Of a stretch of 64,000 nt of DNA, positions 23,912 through 35,149 are shown piece after piece. Positions within the stretch are counted from its first letter, which is position 1. Each line of letters opens with the position of its first letter. The notes beneath the pieces were generated by a model. It was not told the origin of the DNA and made no database searches. It saw only the letters and a program-made list of their open reading frames with translations. A program made the translations under genes and the position numbers. Source of the DNA: Pieris napi (taxonomy: Eukaryota > Arthropoda > Insecta > Lepidoptera > Pieridae); contig NC_062242.1 of assembly GCF_905475465.1 (NCBI RefSeq), forward strand, positions 337,501 to 401,500. Direction: 5' to 3'.

Positions 23912-25903
23912 CTGCTTCTGTAAACTATTAGTACAATAAATATTATTACTGAGCACATTAATACAAAACATTTGTTCGATTCCCAAATATACTAAATGTT
24001 ATACAGACTTTAAAAAAATGCTACCAATTAAGTGTATTTGCATTGTTGAGCGAACATCTCTCAATTGGAAGACAATTTACAATATCGTATGTTTCCTTAA
24101 AATTAAAAAACGCGGGCGCAAATTAAAGAACGAAATAACGCAGATTTAATTTAATATATTGCATTAGGAAATGCTGCCAATATTAAAGGTAGAAGCCACA
24201 GTGATCAGGGAACTCTGATTTTCTAGATATTTTAAATAATAATTTTCAAGTATGTTTATTATTACTATGTAGGTAAAGAATATTGTAATTACTGTATACT
24301 TATGGGTTAGAAATAGATATCATTCATAAATATTAATAAAAGATATACTGATCTTCAAAAAATATATGTATACTTTATGTAAAAGCTAAGCTAATATACG
24401 TACAATAAGAAACTTGCCAATACAAGGAGCAGTGGATGAATTTAGAAGGTTAACGTACTAGACACTCCACTGCCATGTTTATTTACCCTTTGAACATATA
24501 TTTATCAGGAACAGAAGTTTCTTTCTCATTCGCTTAAGTGTAATAAACTTCCTTGCAATGTTAAAATTTCGAACGGAACAATACGAATTTGGGAAGTAGT
24601 TATTGTCAGTGCGGAGTGTACAAATAAGGACTTTCTCAAGTTTCATGACTTTAATTTAGTTTTCCTCATCAGCTCTCAATAAATAAGGGTACTAATGAGA
24701 AACTCGAACACATCGAGAGTCCTCAGACAGAAGTTTATATTGGATTGACTTGAGATCTCTTTGAGGACCAGTAATATTTGCCCGGATACTTAATTTATTA
24801 AAATTTAATAATTGTAAGGATTTTTTTAAATAAATCAAGACGTTTACAAAAAAATTGAACTTACAAAACATTTTAATTGTATTATGTTTGCCCAATATCT
24901 GATAATAACTTTAAGTTCCACCGACTAGAAACGTATCCAGCGCGACATAGAAGAACCGGTATCATTGTAGGTAGACCCATTGAAAAGAAAACGGAAGTCT
25001 TAGAAGTCCAGAAGTATGTATAAAAACTTGCTATTCTAAAGCGACCGCATCGAGCTAAATTGTTTTTCTGCCCGCAAGCGATTTGGCGTCAGTCCTTACG
25101 AAATACAAAAGCCTCGCTTCAAGTGTCAGGCGGAAGAAGTTCTTTGACCTTTCAATGATATGTGTTATGCTATCTCGTAAATATTGGGAACGGATTTGTA
25201 CAAAATATATAAAGGAGGATATGTACTTTAAGAATAAATATAAAATAAAAATCTTTTTGGTCTCGTATTATTAAGAAAATTAAAAGAAAAATATTGATCA
25301 GTTAGTAATAACATATGTATTGATACATAGCTTAGTCGGTTTTGTATTAAACTGTTTTTGCCACCACTGCGCCAAACTATTTGAAATCTAAATCTTGAAT
25401 CATGAAATCGGCCCTCAGAAAATCAGATGAACGTAAAAGTAATATCTTAAAGTATTATACAGTTAAACAATTAAATTATAATATTTGTACTTAATACATA
25501 TAGAACATATTATGTATTAAATATTAGTAAAGTTGATCTCGGTTGACAATCACGTAAACTCGGCTTACATTTTTCCTGACGATGCGATTATTTTATACCC
25601 AAATGCTCAAATTTAATGGTATTCAGTGAAAGCATGACAACCCCCTCGATGGTTCTTGACCGAATCTTTTCAGATAAGATACTGCTTAAATCTGTGAACC
25701 TTATTTTTCGTACAAAAGATTCAAGAATGTGGACATCTGAAAATCTTGTTTAATTATTTTATTCACCCGTGCCTTTTGAATAGAACACCTTTCTGCTATA
25801 GATGTGTAATGTCGCTTGTGTGATAAATTGATGTATTACTATAGAACATGCATACCAATTCTTCTTTAAATAAATATATAATTGTTAAATATATTTCGTC
25901 CGT
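23912..25903. other. Non-coding spacer
   Basis: Short frames at 24692-24895 (minus) and 25083-25274 (plus) have no domain, promoter or splice partner. Nothing supported. Confidence 0.4.
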
Positions 25904-26207
25904 TCAAGCAGTGTTGGCCTAGTGCTTTAAGAGTTCGACTCTCACCCCTTAGGTCATAGTTTCGATCCCCGGCTGTGCACCAATGCACTTTTATACTATG
26001 TGTGCATTTAACATTCGCTCAAACGGTGAAGGAAAACATCGTGAGAAAATTGGATGCCTTAGACCCAAAAAGTCGACAGCGTGTATCAGGCTCAGGAGGC
26101 TTATCACCTACTTGCCAGATTAAGTTTGATTGACAAAAAATGATCATGAAACAGATACAGAACTCTGAGGGACAGACCTAAAAAGGTTGTAGTGACTCTG
26201 ATTTATT
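25904..26207 (+). mobile_element. tRNA-derived SINE, copy e, with target-site duplication
   Basis: Full-length copy from AAGCAGTGTTGGCCTAGTG to AAAAGGTTGTAGTGACTCTG and a short ATTTATT tail. Exact 12-nt repeats TATTTCGTCCGT flank it (25892-25903 and 26208-26219). Box B reads TAGTTTCGATCCC, close to the tRNA consensus. Confidence 0.88.
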
Positions 26208-26219
26208 TATTTCGTCCGT

Positions 26220-26863
26220 ATAACATAGTTGTAGTGATATTATATTCTGATATTATATTTGAATGTTTTACGGCGCATTCATTTCGCAAATGCCTGAGCA
26301 CTATTACAAATAATGTATATATATTAGTTTTTTTTATTTAAAAAGCAGATTGTATTAGTAGTTAATTTTCCATAATTAGGACATTATTACAAAGGGATGT
26401 TTTGTGCATAAATGCCACATATTTCATTATAATACCGAAATGTAATGTAAAATCCACGGTAATCTTACCATTTCATGCCATTGTATACAGAGTGAAGGTT
26501 CGATTCATACGCCTTTTAACAAACTCAAGGAACAAGAAGCTTTTACCGCGAAGGAAGTACGATAAATGCGTTGTGATACCTTAAGTAATACTGAAATTTG
26601 TTCTTATACTATATCAGTTGAGAGTACTATATTAACGATACATATATATATATAATATTTCGGGCGGGAGAAAGTTATTAAAATAATTGTTATTTTGTTG
26701 ATGACGTAAGGTAATTTTAGTCGAGTAATTTCATAGAGTTGCATGGTGAGCTGAAACTTCGTAGGCTAACATAGAAAATTCTTTTTTTATAGAATTTTAT
26801 TTGTTTATAAAATATGCGCCTTGACTTTAGAATTAAAATAGGCTTCAGTTTAGGCGATTACCT
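26220..26863. other. Non-coding spacer
   Basis: Contains a TA-repeat tract near 26640-26660; the 60-codon frame at 26402 has no recognisable features. Confidence 0.4.
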
Positions 26864-27115
26864 CTAAATCAGCGCAAAACTTCTGTCCTCTTGAGGTCTT
26901 TGAACAGGAAAAAATCGCTAGGGGCCAAATCTGGAGAATATAGTGGATGCGGAAGCAATTTGAAGTCCAAAATTCCGTGACATGAATTTTGCATGCAGAT
27001 TTTTTTTGCATATGCTATGCGAAAATACATTCGTAAACTTGTGTAATCTCATGTTTACGTCCACAGTCAAGAGGCGTGATGTGGAATGATAGGTAGTCAT
27101 TTACACTCCATAAAA
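26864..27115 (-). pseudogene. Mariner-like transposase C-terminal fragment
   Basis: The minus strand encodes LLPHPLYSPDLAPSDFFLFK followed by DLKRTEVLR and a stop. HPxYSPDLAPxDFFLF is the hallmark around the third catalytic aspartate region of mariner transposases. Upstream coding sequence is scrambled and no inverted repeats were found, so this is a dead relic. Confidence 0.7.
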
Positions 27116-27299
27116 ATAGAACCGTTAATTGTGAAACGTGGACCTAAATAAATGTTTCAAATATACACTGAGTATGGACCCGTAAGCTTTATAATGAAGC
27201 AAGGGATACAATTATTCGTTTAATTTGTGTCCAACATCAAACTAAACCAAACTTAGTCTCGACTCTGAATCTAAACTGAACTCAATGCGTCTACCGTAC

Positions 27300-27400
27300 A
27301 AGCAAGTGTTAACTGTTCACAGTTGTTCAGCCGGATCTCAAACGCCAGAACAGACAGCTTAAGCGATTAACCACTACTCTAACACCGCTATTAGCATTAT
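27300..27400 (-). repeat. Possible degraded tRNA-derived SINE
   Basis: Reverse complement contains a box B-like GTTTGAGATCCGGCT and, at the right, GCGGTGTTAGAGTAGTGG resembling a tRNA-like 5' end. It differs from the main SINE family. Confidence 0.3.
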
Positions 27401-27567
27401 TAGAATTTACAGGTAGGGACAATCCCATTTCGTATTCCGTAGGTTTGTAAAAGGGTCGAAATTGGATTACACGACAACATTAACACAAACTTCTTGATTG
27501 GTTTAATCTTAATTTTGATTTGCTACTTAATCGATAAAAATTTAGTTTTATTTTTTAGATATTTTTT

Positions 27568-27975
27568 GAAGTGAAACTTCTTTATCGGGGTTGGAAAAAA
27601 ATTTAGTGTAACATTTTTCGGTTACGCGTCACATTTGACCGTTACGCGCGTCTTTTTCTCGTCCCTACCACGGTTGATTCGAAGAGATTCTAAACCATTA
27701 ATAACAAAAATTTATAATAACTATAACAATGATACTAAAAATTATATTACAATTTATGAAATTCTGTAATAATCTTAGTGGTAATAAGGTAAAATGAAAT
27801 AATTGTATTCAAGTCTGTGATATTAAAAGCCTTTTGTTAAACTTTATCTAATTTAACTTTATTTAACCAATTTCTGTAAAGTTAGTTGCATATAGATAAT
27901 TTTTCGAAAAATAAGGTCATAAAGAAGTTTCACTTCTAACGTGTGTACACTAGTACACGCACATTTTTTATAAAA
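27568..27975. mobile_element. Palindrome-ended inverted-repeat element, copy C (related subfamily)
   Basis: Left end GAAGTGAAACTTCTTTAT (27568), right end ATAAAGAAGTTTCACTTC (to 27936): an 18-nt terminal inverted repeat whose outer 13 nt are nearly self-complementary. It is followed by TAACGTGTGTACACTAGTAC, like the outer flank of copies B and D (TAACGCGTGTACATAA). The 340-nt interior is A+T rich and unlike copies A and B. Confidence 0.55.
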
Positions 27976-28539
27976 TGTTATTCTTATTAATATAAACGCA
28001 TTTTGCATCTACTTTTGAACAACACAAATAACCATAGTATATTCGTTAATAATTAAATTTTGAAATTCGGCATCATTCATGAAAATTATACCACACAGCG
28101 AAACCTACAAAGTGCTCGAATTATCGTCAATGATAAGCTCTATAGAATTATAAATGTCTTTAATTGGTAGAATGAATCGGAAAATTATATCGCATTTAGT
28201 ATTTAACAAAAACAAATGTTTGCTTACTTATATTATCAACACGTTGTGTTTATAATCACAGGAAGTCAGGAAGATTAAAAGTATAGAATTAATGGAACAT
28301 GGAGTCCATTAAATGGACATTTGTCTTTCTAATAAGTAGAGTTAACTTATTAAATACAACGTGAAATAATAAACTTATGTTAATTTCCTTTTAGACAATT
28401 ACAGTCATTTCATTTTAGTCCCAAGCGAATTAATTGTATCCTTAATGTATTTAAGGATAATCGTAATTCGCTTAACTTAATTAAAAATACTATCGCCCAT
28501 CTTTCGTTTTTTTTTTAATATATAAAAGCTATTATAGTA

Positions 28540-31351
28540 TCATTCAGGCATAAGTTCGTCATAGGGAACTTGTTTGAGAAGTATCGCCACATTATCAACG
28601 ACGGCGGCTGTCAGGCTCTTGCATATAGATGGACCCACATCTGCCACGATGTCACGCCACATTTCATTGATGAGCTTGTTGATTTGATCACCTGGAACCG
28701 ATTTTTTTAGTATATAATATTTGTATTGTAACTGTTAATGAAAAGGTTGGAGAACATATAGATATTAAACAAGTGTATGTTATGTATTAAAAACTAAATT
28801 CAATTAAATCGAGCTCTAGGAATAACATCTACTATGTACTTACCGATATTCTTATCATTAAGTAGATTTTCTAATCGGAAAACCGCCTTTTCTACTTCGT
28901 ATTTCACATCATGTTTTGTTATATTCCAGTGAATTTTCCCATCTTGAAGTACATGCTCATACCATATCTGAATATGTAGTAAAGTATTTTCTAAAACATT
29001 AATAAATTAATTTCTATTTTCTTCAGTTCCAATAGCTAGCTTCTACAACAGAAAATCGACAACTATGTATCTTTGCGACTTATTCGTGTGACAGTCACAA
29101 AACACACATATTTATTTCAATCAACTTAAATAATTGTCACAAAATTGTTAAATAATTGTTAAAATATTGGTTTAGGTAAATATTTTAGGTCAACTAAAAG
29201 TGAACTAAGCAATCAAATACTTAATAAGCATTTATTAATTATGACCATAAAACCTGTACAATAAAATTAATCTCTTTTTGCAATTTATTTGGTGAGATAC
29301 AAATGTTTGGCAATGTTAAAGATTTTTATACGAATATCTTGGCTTTACACTTCGAACTAAACTTGATTAATATTTATGGAAAGCTTTATCTATAGAAATG
29401 TCACAAAATCACAATAGCCGCATGGTATTGTAGACAACTGTCAAATATGCAAACTAAATCATATAAATGGAGAATAAAAACGTAATAAAATATTTTTCTT
29501 ACTAAGTCTTATCGACGCATCGCCACTAGAACGAATTGCTAAAAGTAGAATTTTTCCGCTGACCTCATATTCATTTTTTACATCGAGATTAACCAAAGCG
29601 TCAGCAACTATTAATTTTTTATCCAGGTCAAACCTAAAACAAAGAATACATATAACGATATTTAATGATTGCTCCTTAGCCAGTTTTGAGCAAGGCAAGC
29701 CATAATGCACGTAAAGAAGAAACGAAGTAAATTTAATTTAAGATAAATGCGCAATTCTGATCATAATTTGAACTTTTTTTAAAAACAAACAGACAGGTAC
29801 TCATCTGTTTTTTAATAATCTAAGCCTAACATCAAAGAGATTTTGGCTATAGATTTATTTCTAAAACTTAAACTGTTCAGAGACTAATTTTAATGAATAT
29901 CAAATTTTCATAACCACGGCTTTTCTCACTTCATTACTTCTTTTGTTTTAAACGACTCTTCTGCGGTTAATTTCTTCCCATAAAGACCTGAATGTTATTC
30001 ATAATAAGAGGCCAGAAGTTAATTGTCTGTTAACTAATTTATATCCCATAGTTCCTTACAAATACACAAAATACGTTTTGGTTAATCGAATAAATTTTTT
30101 CTACTAGATTTAGTTCTTTAAGACAGAGAGGATCAAAAATTACCAAATGTGATAAATATTTAAAACGGATTTTGTTTAAATATAACCACCTATATATTTT
30201 AAATATATACCAAAATATGAGTTCCATGACCTTCCACACCATGAAATATGAATATTGGTAAGTACAACTCAATCTTAGTGCTCTATTTTTTAATTTGATA
30301 CACTGTTTTAATTATTAATTTTTGATCTTGATTTGCAAAATAAAACCAATACAATGAAATCCCCTCTTTCTAATAATTTATATTACAATACATAGTAATA
30401 ACGACAATAATAGCACACTGATTCTCTGATGTCTTCCTTCGAATGTTGAATTACCCGTTGTAATTTCCATCCTCGGCCTAATGCGTGATTGATACTCGCC
30501 CAGTACCGTACAACCCTCCCAAAGGCAGAACACAAATTTAAATTCATAGATATATACTTGCGAACCCGATACCTCTCACCTAGCGGACACTTAATATGAC
30601 CGCTAGCCTATGAGGCCCTTATACGTGTCTTGCCTACAAAATTACCCAAGAAACAAATTCTTTTCTCTTGTTACCTTAATAGGGAAGTAGTGTAAAAAAA
30701 TTAAAAAAATATATTGAAAGAAAATGCTTACTTCAAACCCTTTAGCTGCAGCTTGGAGAGTCCTTTGAAATAATTATTTTTGAATACTATTTTTAAGCCC
30801 TTCTCATCAGGGATATACACCTTCATTTCGGGTATGTATAATGGATCCAAGGACTGTAAATCTCTTCCAGAGTCTCCCAACGAGAACTGGCGAATCGAGT
30901 CTTGGGCCGATTTTAGAGCACACTCATTCAAGTTTGGATCATTTCTTGAACATGATTTGAGGTAATCAGCTAAAACATAAGTGATTCATTTTTACCTAAT
31001 TTTAAAACTGAAATTCACACAGGCTTTTCAATATCTACTTTTGAGGAAACAAAATATAAAAATAAAATAAGATGGTACATAAGCAATAAGTATATAACGA
31101 ATAAAAAAGCTGTCGATAACATAAGCTTATTACTTGCTCTTCAATGTTTTAATAAATGTCAAATGTTGACAAAAATCTAACGATATCGAAAAAAAGTATA
31201 CTATACTTCACAATTCGTATTTAAAACCTACTTTTAACAAGAAGAAAACAGATGAGATGGAACAACGATTCAAAAATATACGTGTTTACTTACGTAAGCC
31301 CAACGGCGTAACACTCCAGACCGCTAAAAAGAAAACAAGAACTCCCAACAT
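28540..31351 (-). CDS. JHBP/takeout-family secreted protein, gene 1 (5 exons, 241 aa)
   Basis: Exons in transcript order: 31351-31294, 30969-30732, 29633-29503, 28990-28844, 28691-28540. All four introns (324, 1098, 512 and 152 nt) have GT-AG ends, and the joined frame stays open from ATG to TGA. Residues 1-19 (MLGVLVFFLAVWSVTPLGL) form a hydrophobic signal peptide. The mature part begins PDYLKSC and has the N-terminal cysteine pair of the family (C26, C36), a SLDPLYIPEM segment, a YEVSGKILLL strand and a C-terminal VPYDEL motif, all typical of takeout/JHBP proteins. It should be secreted and bind a small hydrophobic ligand. For exon 4 the acceptor at 28991-28992 was chosen over a nearer CAG because only it keeps the frame and gives the homologous segment NTLLHIQIWYEH. 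Unlike genes 2-4 it lacks the second cysteine pair but has one extra cysteine (SICKS) in the last exon. Family assignment is firm; the ligand is unknown. Confidence 0.9.
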
Positions 31352-31420
31352 TCTATATGACCCTTACTTCGTGTATGACACTTTGTAACCGAGTTACCGG
31401 CTGTTCCTCGACATCTCGAC

Positions 31421-31426
31421 TTTATA
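31421..31426 (-). promoter_or_regulatory. Candidate TATA box of JHBP gene 1
   Basis: The minus strand reads TATAAAGTC about 70 nt upstream of the ATG at 31351. That leaves a 5' UTR of about 40 nt if transcription starts about 30 nt downstream. The position fits the signal-peptide exon; there is no transcript evidence. Confidence 0.5.
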
Positions 31427-31569
31427 TGTCATATAAATTGTACCTTACAACTCTTCATTACACGCTGACGTCTTTTACTAATAGCATATAGTTAATTTCA
31501 AGTAAATACTAAATAATAAGATAATAATATGCTCTTAAAAGGATTGCAATTATAATAAAATATATACAT

Positions 31570-31905
31570 AGAATACTTGCTGACCCGGCAAACGTTGTTT
31601 TGCCATGTATATTATTTCTAGGAAAGATTTTTTAGATCAATAAACATAACTATCTACAATAATAAAAAATAGGGGTTGTATGTATTTTTGTATGTTGTAT
31701 CATAAAAAAACAAAAACAAAACCATTTTTTGGGCTGGACACCCCTTATCACTTAGGGGTTTGAAAGATAGATAGTAGCCGATTCTCAAGTTACTGAATGT
31801 GCATAAAAAATTTCATAAAAATCGGTTGAGCCGTTTCGGAGGAGTATGGGAAAGAAAATTGTGACACGAGAAATTATATACGTATATATAGAGATTAGAG
31901 TTGTA
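31570..31905 (+). repeat. Lepidopteran interspersed repeat (TGCTGACCCGGCAAACG type)
   Basis: Contains TTGCTGACCCGGCAAACGTT, GGGTTTGAAAGATAGATAGT, AAAAATCGGTTGAGCCGTTT and CGGAGGAGTATGGG in order, a well-known moth/butterfly repeat of uncertain class (possibly Helitron- or LINE-related). It fills a quarter of the spacer between genes 1 and 2. Confidence 0.6.
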
Positions 31906-32598
31906 GACCAAAATTTTGGTAGCTAAACATGAGGTCAGCCGTTCAGAAATGACGATTATTCGCAAATGCCTAGCTTTTAATGTTATTATTTTTAACAGTT
32001 CTGTGATCTACGATTAATATTTATTTCATTTGTTGTGCCACTTGTATTTTGTTGTAACTAACTGCTTTCAATCTTGAGTCTTTCGTTCTTAGATTATAAG
32101 TTTTGACTGACCTGTTAATTAACATAATTTAAATGTGTTTAATTATATTTTGAAACTTGCCTGGTAATTTGACTGATTTTTCGGTTGTTTCTATTTTTTG
32201 TGTACCACTTTGATATTATTTATTTATTCAATTATTATACTGTCATATTGCTTTGTAACTACGTGCGTATGCTTTAAACTGTTTGTATTCGCACTGAAAG
32301 CCAAGCCAACTTGGCTATACATATTATGTAGTATTCTTATACTAAATAAAATTAGTCTTATCTTTCCCTATATTCCTATCTTTTAAATGTTAATTTTTCC
32401 TACTAGACTAAAATATGTGAGCCTTTTTGTTGGATTAAGTAAAATCAACAACATCTCGATATGTATTTAGATATTATAATCATTTTTTATTTATTTTTAA
32501 AAATCTAGAATTTATTTAAAAAGAAGTCTTTCAACTTCGAATTCTATGAGTTTGAAACACAGAAATAAATAGATTTTTTACAAAATAATTCGTAAAAC

Positions 32599-32604
32599 TT
32601 TATT
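32599..32604 (-). terminator. Polyadenylation signal of JHBP gene 2
   Basis: AATAAA on the minus strand, about 20 nt beyond the TAA at 32624-32626, implies a very short 3' UTR. Confidence 0.6.
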
Positions 32605-32623
32605 TCACAACAAAAATACATGT

Positions 32624-35077
32624 TTAATTCTTAACATATTTGCTGACATCACCCGCTAGATACTTTTCAGCTTCAACATTATCAAAGAATTTATATAGCA
32701 TCTCAAACGCTACATCAGTTGCAGATACTAACGTTGTTTTTCCAAAAGATTGCCATATTGTTTTGTAATTTTGATTGTAGTAGTCCATGATTAATTTACC
32801 TATAAAACATATTTCAAATGAATTAAGTTACATTAAAATAATTTGAAGTTTCCTCCGAACTTGTACGTAAAACTTACGAACTCAGCCTTATAATTCAGAA
32901 GCGAAATGTACTTAAGAAGCTTTTAGAACCTGGTTTTCATACCCATGGGAGCAATTGCAAAATCTCCTGTTTTAAATTACAACGTTCGACGTACTGGGAA
33001 CACGTCTATCAACGAGTAAATGTAATCAGGTATATTTTGGGATTAACTTACTTGATTCTACGTCACCAATGTACAATTGGTCGATCGTGAGGTGACTGGG
33101 GCCTTGTAAATCGAAATCGTATGTGGTCAAATCCTTTACGAAAGTCACGAAAGTTTTTCCATCACGTTTCACCACGTCGAATTTAACTTTGAAGGTTATC
33201 AAAATTTTATCTGCAATAAATTTAATATTAGTTTAATCTCAGGTAAAGTAAGATACGTGTAAATAAAAATCGTGTATAGTCAATCCTTCATCCAAATATT
33301 ATATTATATTGGAAGGTGATGTTATTGCGTTCACCTCAGAGGCATTTAGGGATACACTTCTAACAATATTTCATATGCTTGAATATATGAAATATTGTTT
33401 TCCTGCTTGCTTATGACGCATGAAGGGATAAACGTGTGCCTGGTACACCTCTGTATGACGTTTAGCTGTATGTTCCCTGTTCACCACTTAATCAACGTAT
33501 AAGATTAAAAATAACTTACCAATTTTAAGCTTAGCGTTTCCGCTGCCCTTTAAAGCGCCGGGTCCGAATAGGTCTTTTAAGGCTGCGCCAGACCCAGTCA
33601 CTTCATATTTACCCTTCGCAGATATGTCGCATATGAGTTTTAATACGCCACTTCCCTTGTCCATGTGTAACCTAAAATGTTAAATAACATACATAAAAGT
33701 TAATAATACATTTAAATTTTTTCTAAATAATATAGTATTAAATATTTCAATTTTTTAAAAATAAACAGTTAATAATGACGAGTGAGTGCGTGACCTATTA
33801 AAATTGTATAAAGACTGAACGCGAAATTTATTTATTCTAACTTATATGACTTTTTTTCTTATTTTTTGCGAAATGGAATGGATTAATTGTTTTTTTTTTT
33901 TTTTGCGTATGCATATAAAACATGTACATGTTTTTTTTTTATAAAATACTCATTATATAAATACAATGAATCATTTAAGTATTAGAATGTATTCAATCAT
34001 ATCTAAATATTAAATATTAAAAAATGCATGTTTATTAACACGTTGAGGAGTAAAATATATCCTTGTAGTGGGATCAAAAGATGTAGTTCTATAATTTTAT
34101 TCAACCCATCATAACAACGTCTTTAATGTTTAATAACAGTAGTAAAAAATATTACTCTTAATTATTTACCGAAATTCAGTTAGTTACCTAAAACAATTAT
34201 GTATCTTTTACAAGCTGTAATTTAATAGTTAATGTGACGTTAATTGACAATGACGTTTTTAACATAGTAAATGTACACGTAATTTTGAAAGTAAGAGTAT
34301 GTATGTTAGGTTGAACTTAAAAAAAAGGTTGTCATTATCATATCATTTTAAATATCGATTAGGGCATGAGGCTTTACACGCTTGTTAAAGTATTTTCTTC
34401 CGCGCACCACCTCTTTGTGAAATCAGTAAAGATATTTTTAAATCAATAAGTTTATTTAAAGTGGCATGCGCACATAGAAAGAAAGTCCAGTGGTGCACAG
34501 CCGGGGATCGAACCTACGATCTCAGGTATGAGAGTCGCACGCTGAAGCCACTAGACCATCACTGCTCTATGTATTATCTTTGCAAAATAAAATTCTTCGG
34601 TGTGTGTACATGCAATGAGAATCCTTATACTTACATAGCATCAGTAACTTCACAATTCTTGAGACCCTTCAGGACTCCTTCTTTGACAGTCAGTTCCGCC
34701 ATGTCCAGGAAGTTAAGCTTAAGTTCGGTCAGTTTGAATGGATCAATGGGTGGTATATCATACTCTGGGATACCTGTGGTAGCTATGCCCTCGAGAACGC
34801 CCTTTATAACTTTCTTAAGGCAATCCCAATCTTCGGGCTGACATTTGCCTAACGTGTCCACTGTAATTTATATAAAATTATTTAGTTTAATTCGGTATAA
34901 GTTAAAAATAAAATTTACATTTGTCTAACTATAATGAAAAGTTGTAAAATGATTGAATGATAGAGCGTTTTACTTCTCTAAATTTTAAAAGTGACACAAG
35001 ATCTACTCACCAAAGGCAGCATCGCAAAATGCTAAATAAGCGCAAAGAAAAACGAAACAATAATTTTTGTTGAACAT
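32624..35077 (-). CDS. JHBP/takeout-family secreted protein, gene 2 (5 exons, 259 aa)
   Basis: Exons in transcript order: 35077-35011, 34860-34635, 33671-33520, 33210-33052, 32799-32624. Introns are 150, 963, 309 and 252 nt, all GT-AG, with phases 1, 2, 1, 1 as in its neighbours. Residues 1-20 or so (MFNKNYCFVFLCAYLAFCDA) are a signal peptide. The mature protein has C29 and C36 (KCQPEDWDCL), the IPPIDPFKL segment typical of the family, and a second cysteine pair, C92 (GLKNCEV) and C112 (KLICDI). Exon 3 is 21 nt longer than in genes 1, 3 and 4. Its extra glycine/alanine-rich stretch (TGSGAALKDLFGPGALKG) replaces the usual LLLFPINGEG hairpin, so the binding-pocket rim may differ. The C-terminus lacks the VPYDEL motif. 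A partial SINE sits in intron 2. It lies 1.3 kb upstream of gene 1 in the same orientation. Expected role: secreted carrier of a small lipophilic ligand. Confidence 0.9.
34460..34568 (-). mobile_element. tRNA-derived SINE, copy f (5' part only)
   Basis: GAAAGAAAGTCCAGTGGTGC, GGGGATCGAACCTACGATCT and AAGCCACTAGACCATCACTG are the inverse of the SINE head; the 3' half is absent. It lies in intron 2 of JHBP gene 2 and accounts for the open frame seen across it on the plus strand. Confidence 0.75.
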
Positions 35078-35140
35078 TTTTGACAACTGCTCTACTCCGA
35101 ACTGTGAAAACACTGTAACACTTGTAGGGTCTAACGTATA

Positions 35141-35147
35141 TTTTATA
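35141..35147 (-). promoter_or_regulatory. Candidate TATA box of JHBP gene 2
   Basis: The minus strand reads TATAAAAT about 65 nt upstream of the ATG at 35077, a spacing similar to gene 1. It suggests a focused promoter with a short 5' UTR. Confidence 0.5.
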
Positions 35148-35149
35148 CT

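Noticed and set aside
28844..28967. Alternative exon 4 start for gene 1 at 28967 (TATTCAG acceptor)
   Set aside because: Gives 124 nt, which breaks the frame; the acceptor before 28990 gives 147 nt and restores the homologous segment.
34500..34565. tRNA-like box A/box B pairs in SINE copies
   Set aside because: They belong to SINE heads and do not fold into a full cloverleaf; not tRNA genes.
34461..34841. 126-codon plus-strand frame overlapping gene 2
   Set aside because: Its first third is an inverted SINE and the rest is the antisense of exon 2 of JHBP gene 2.
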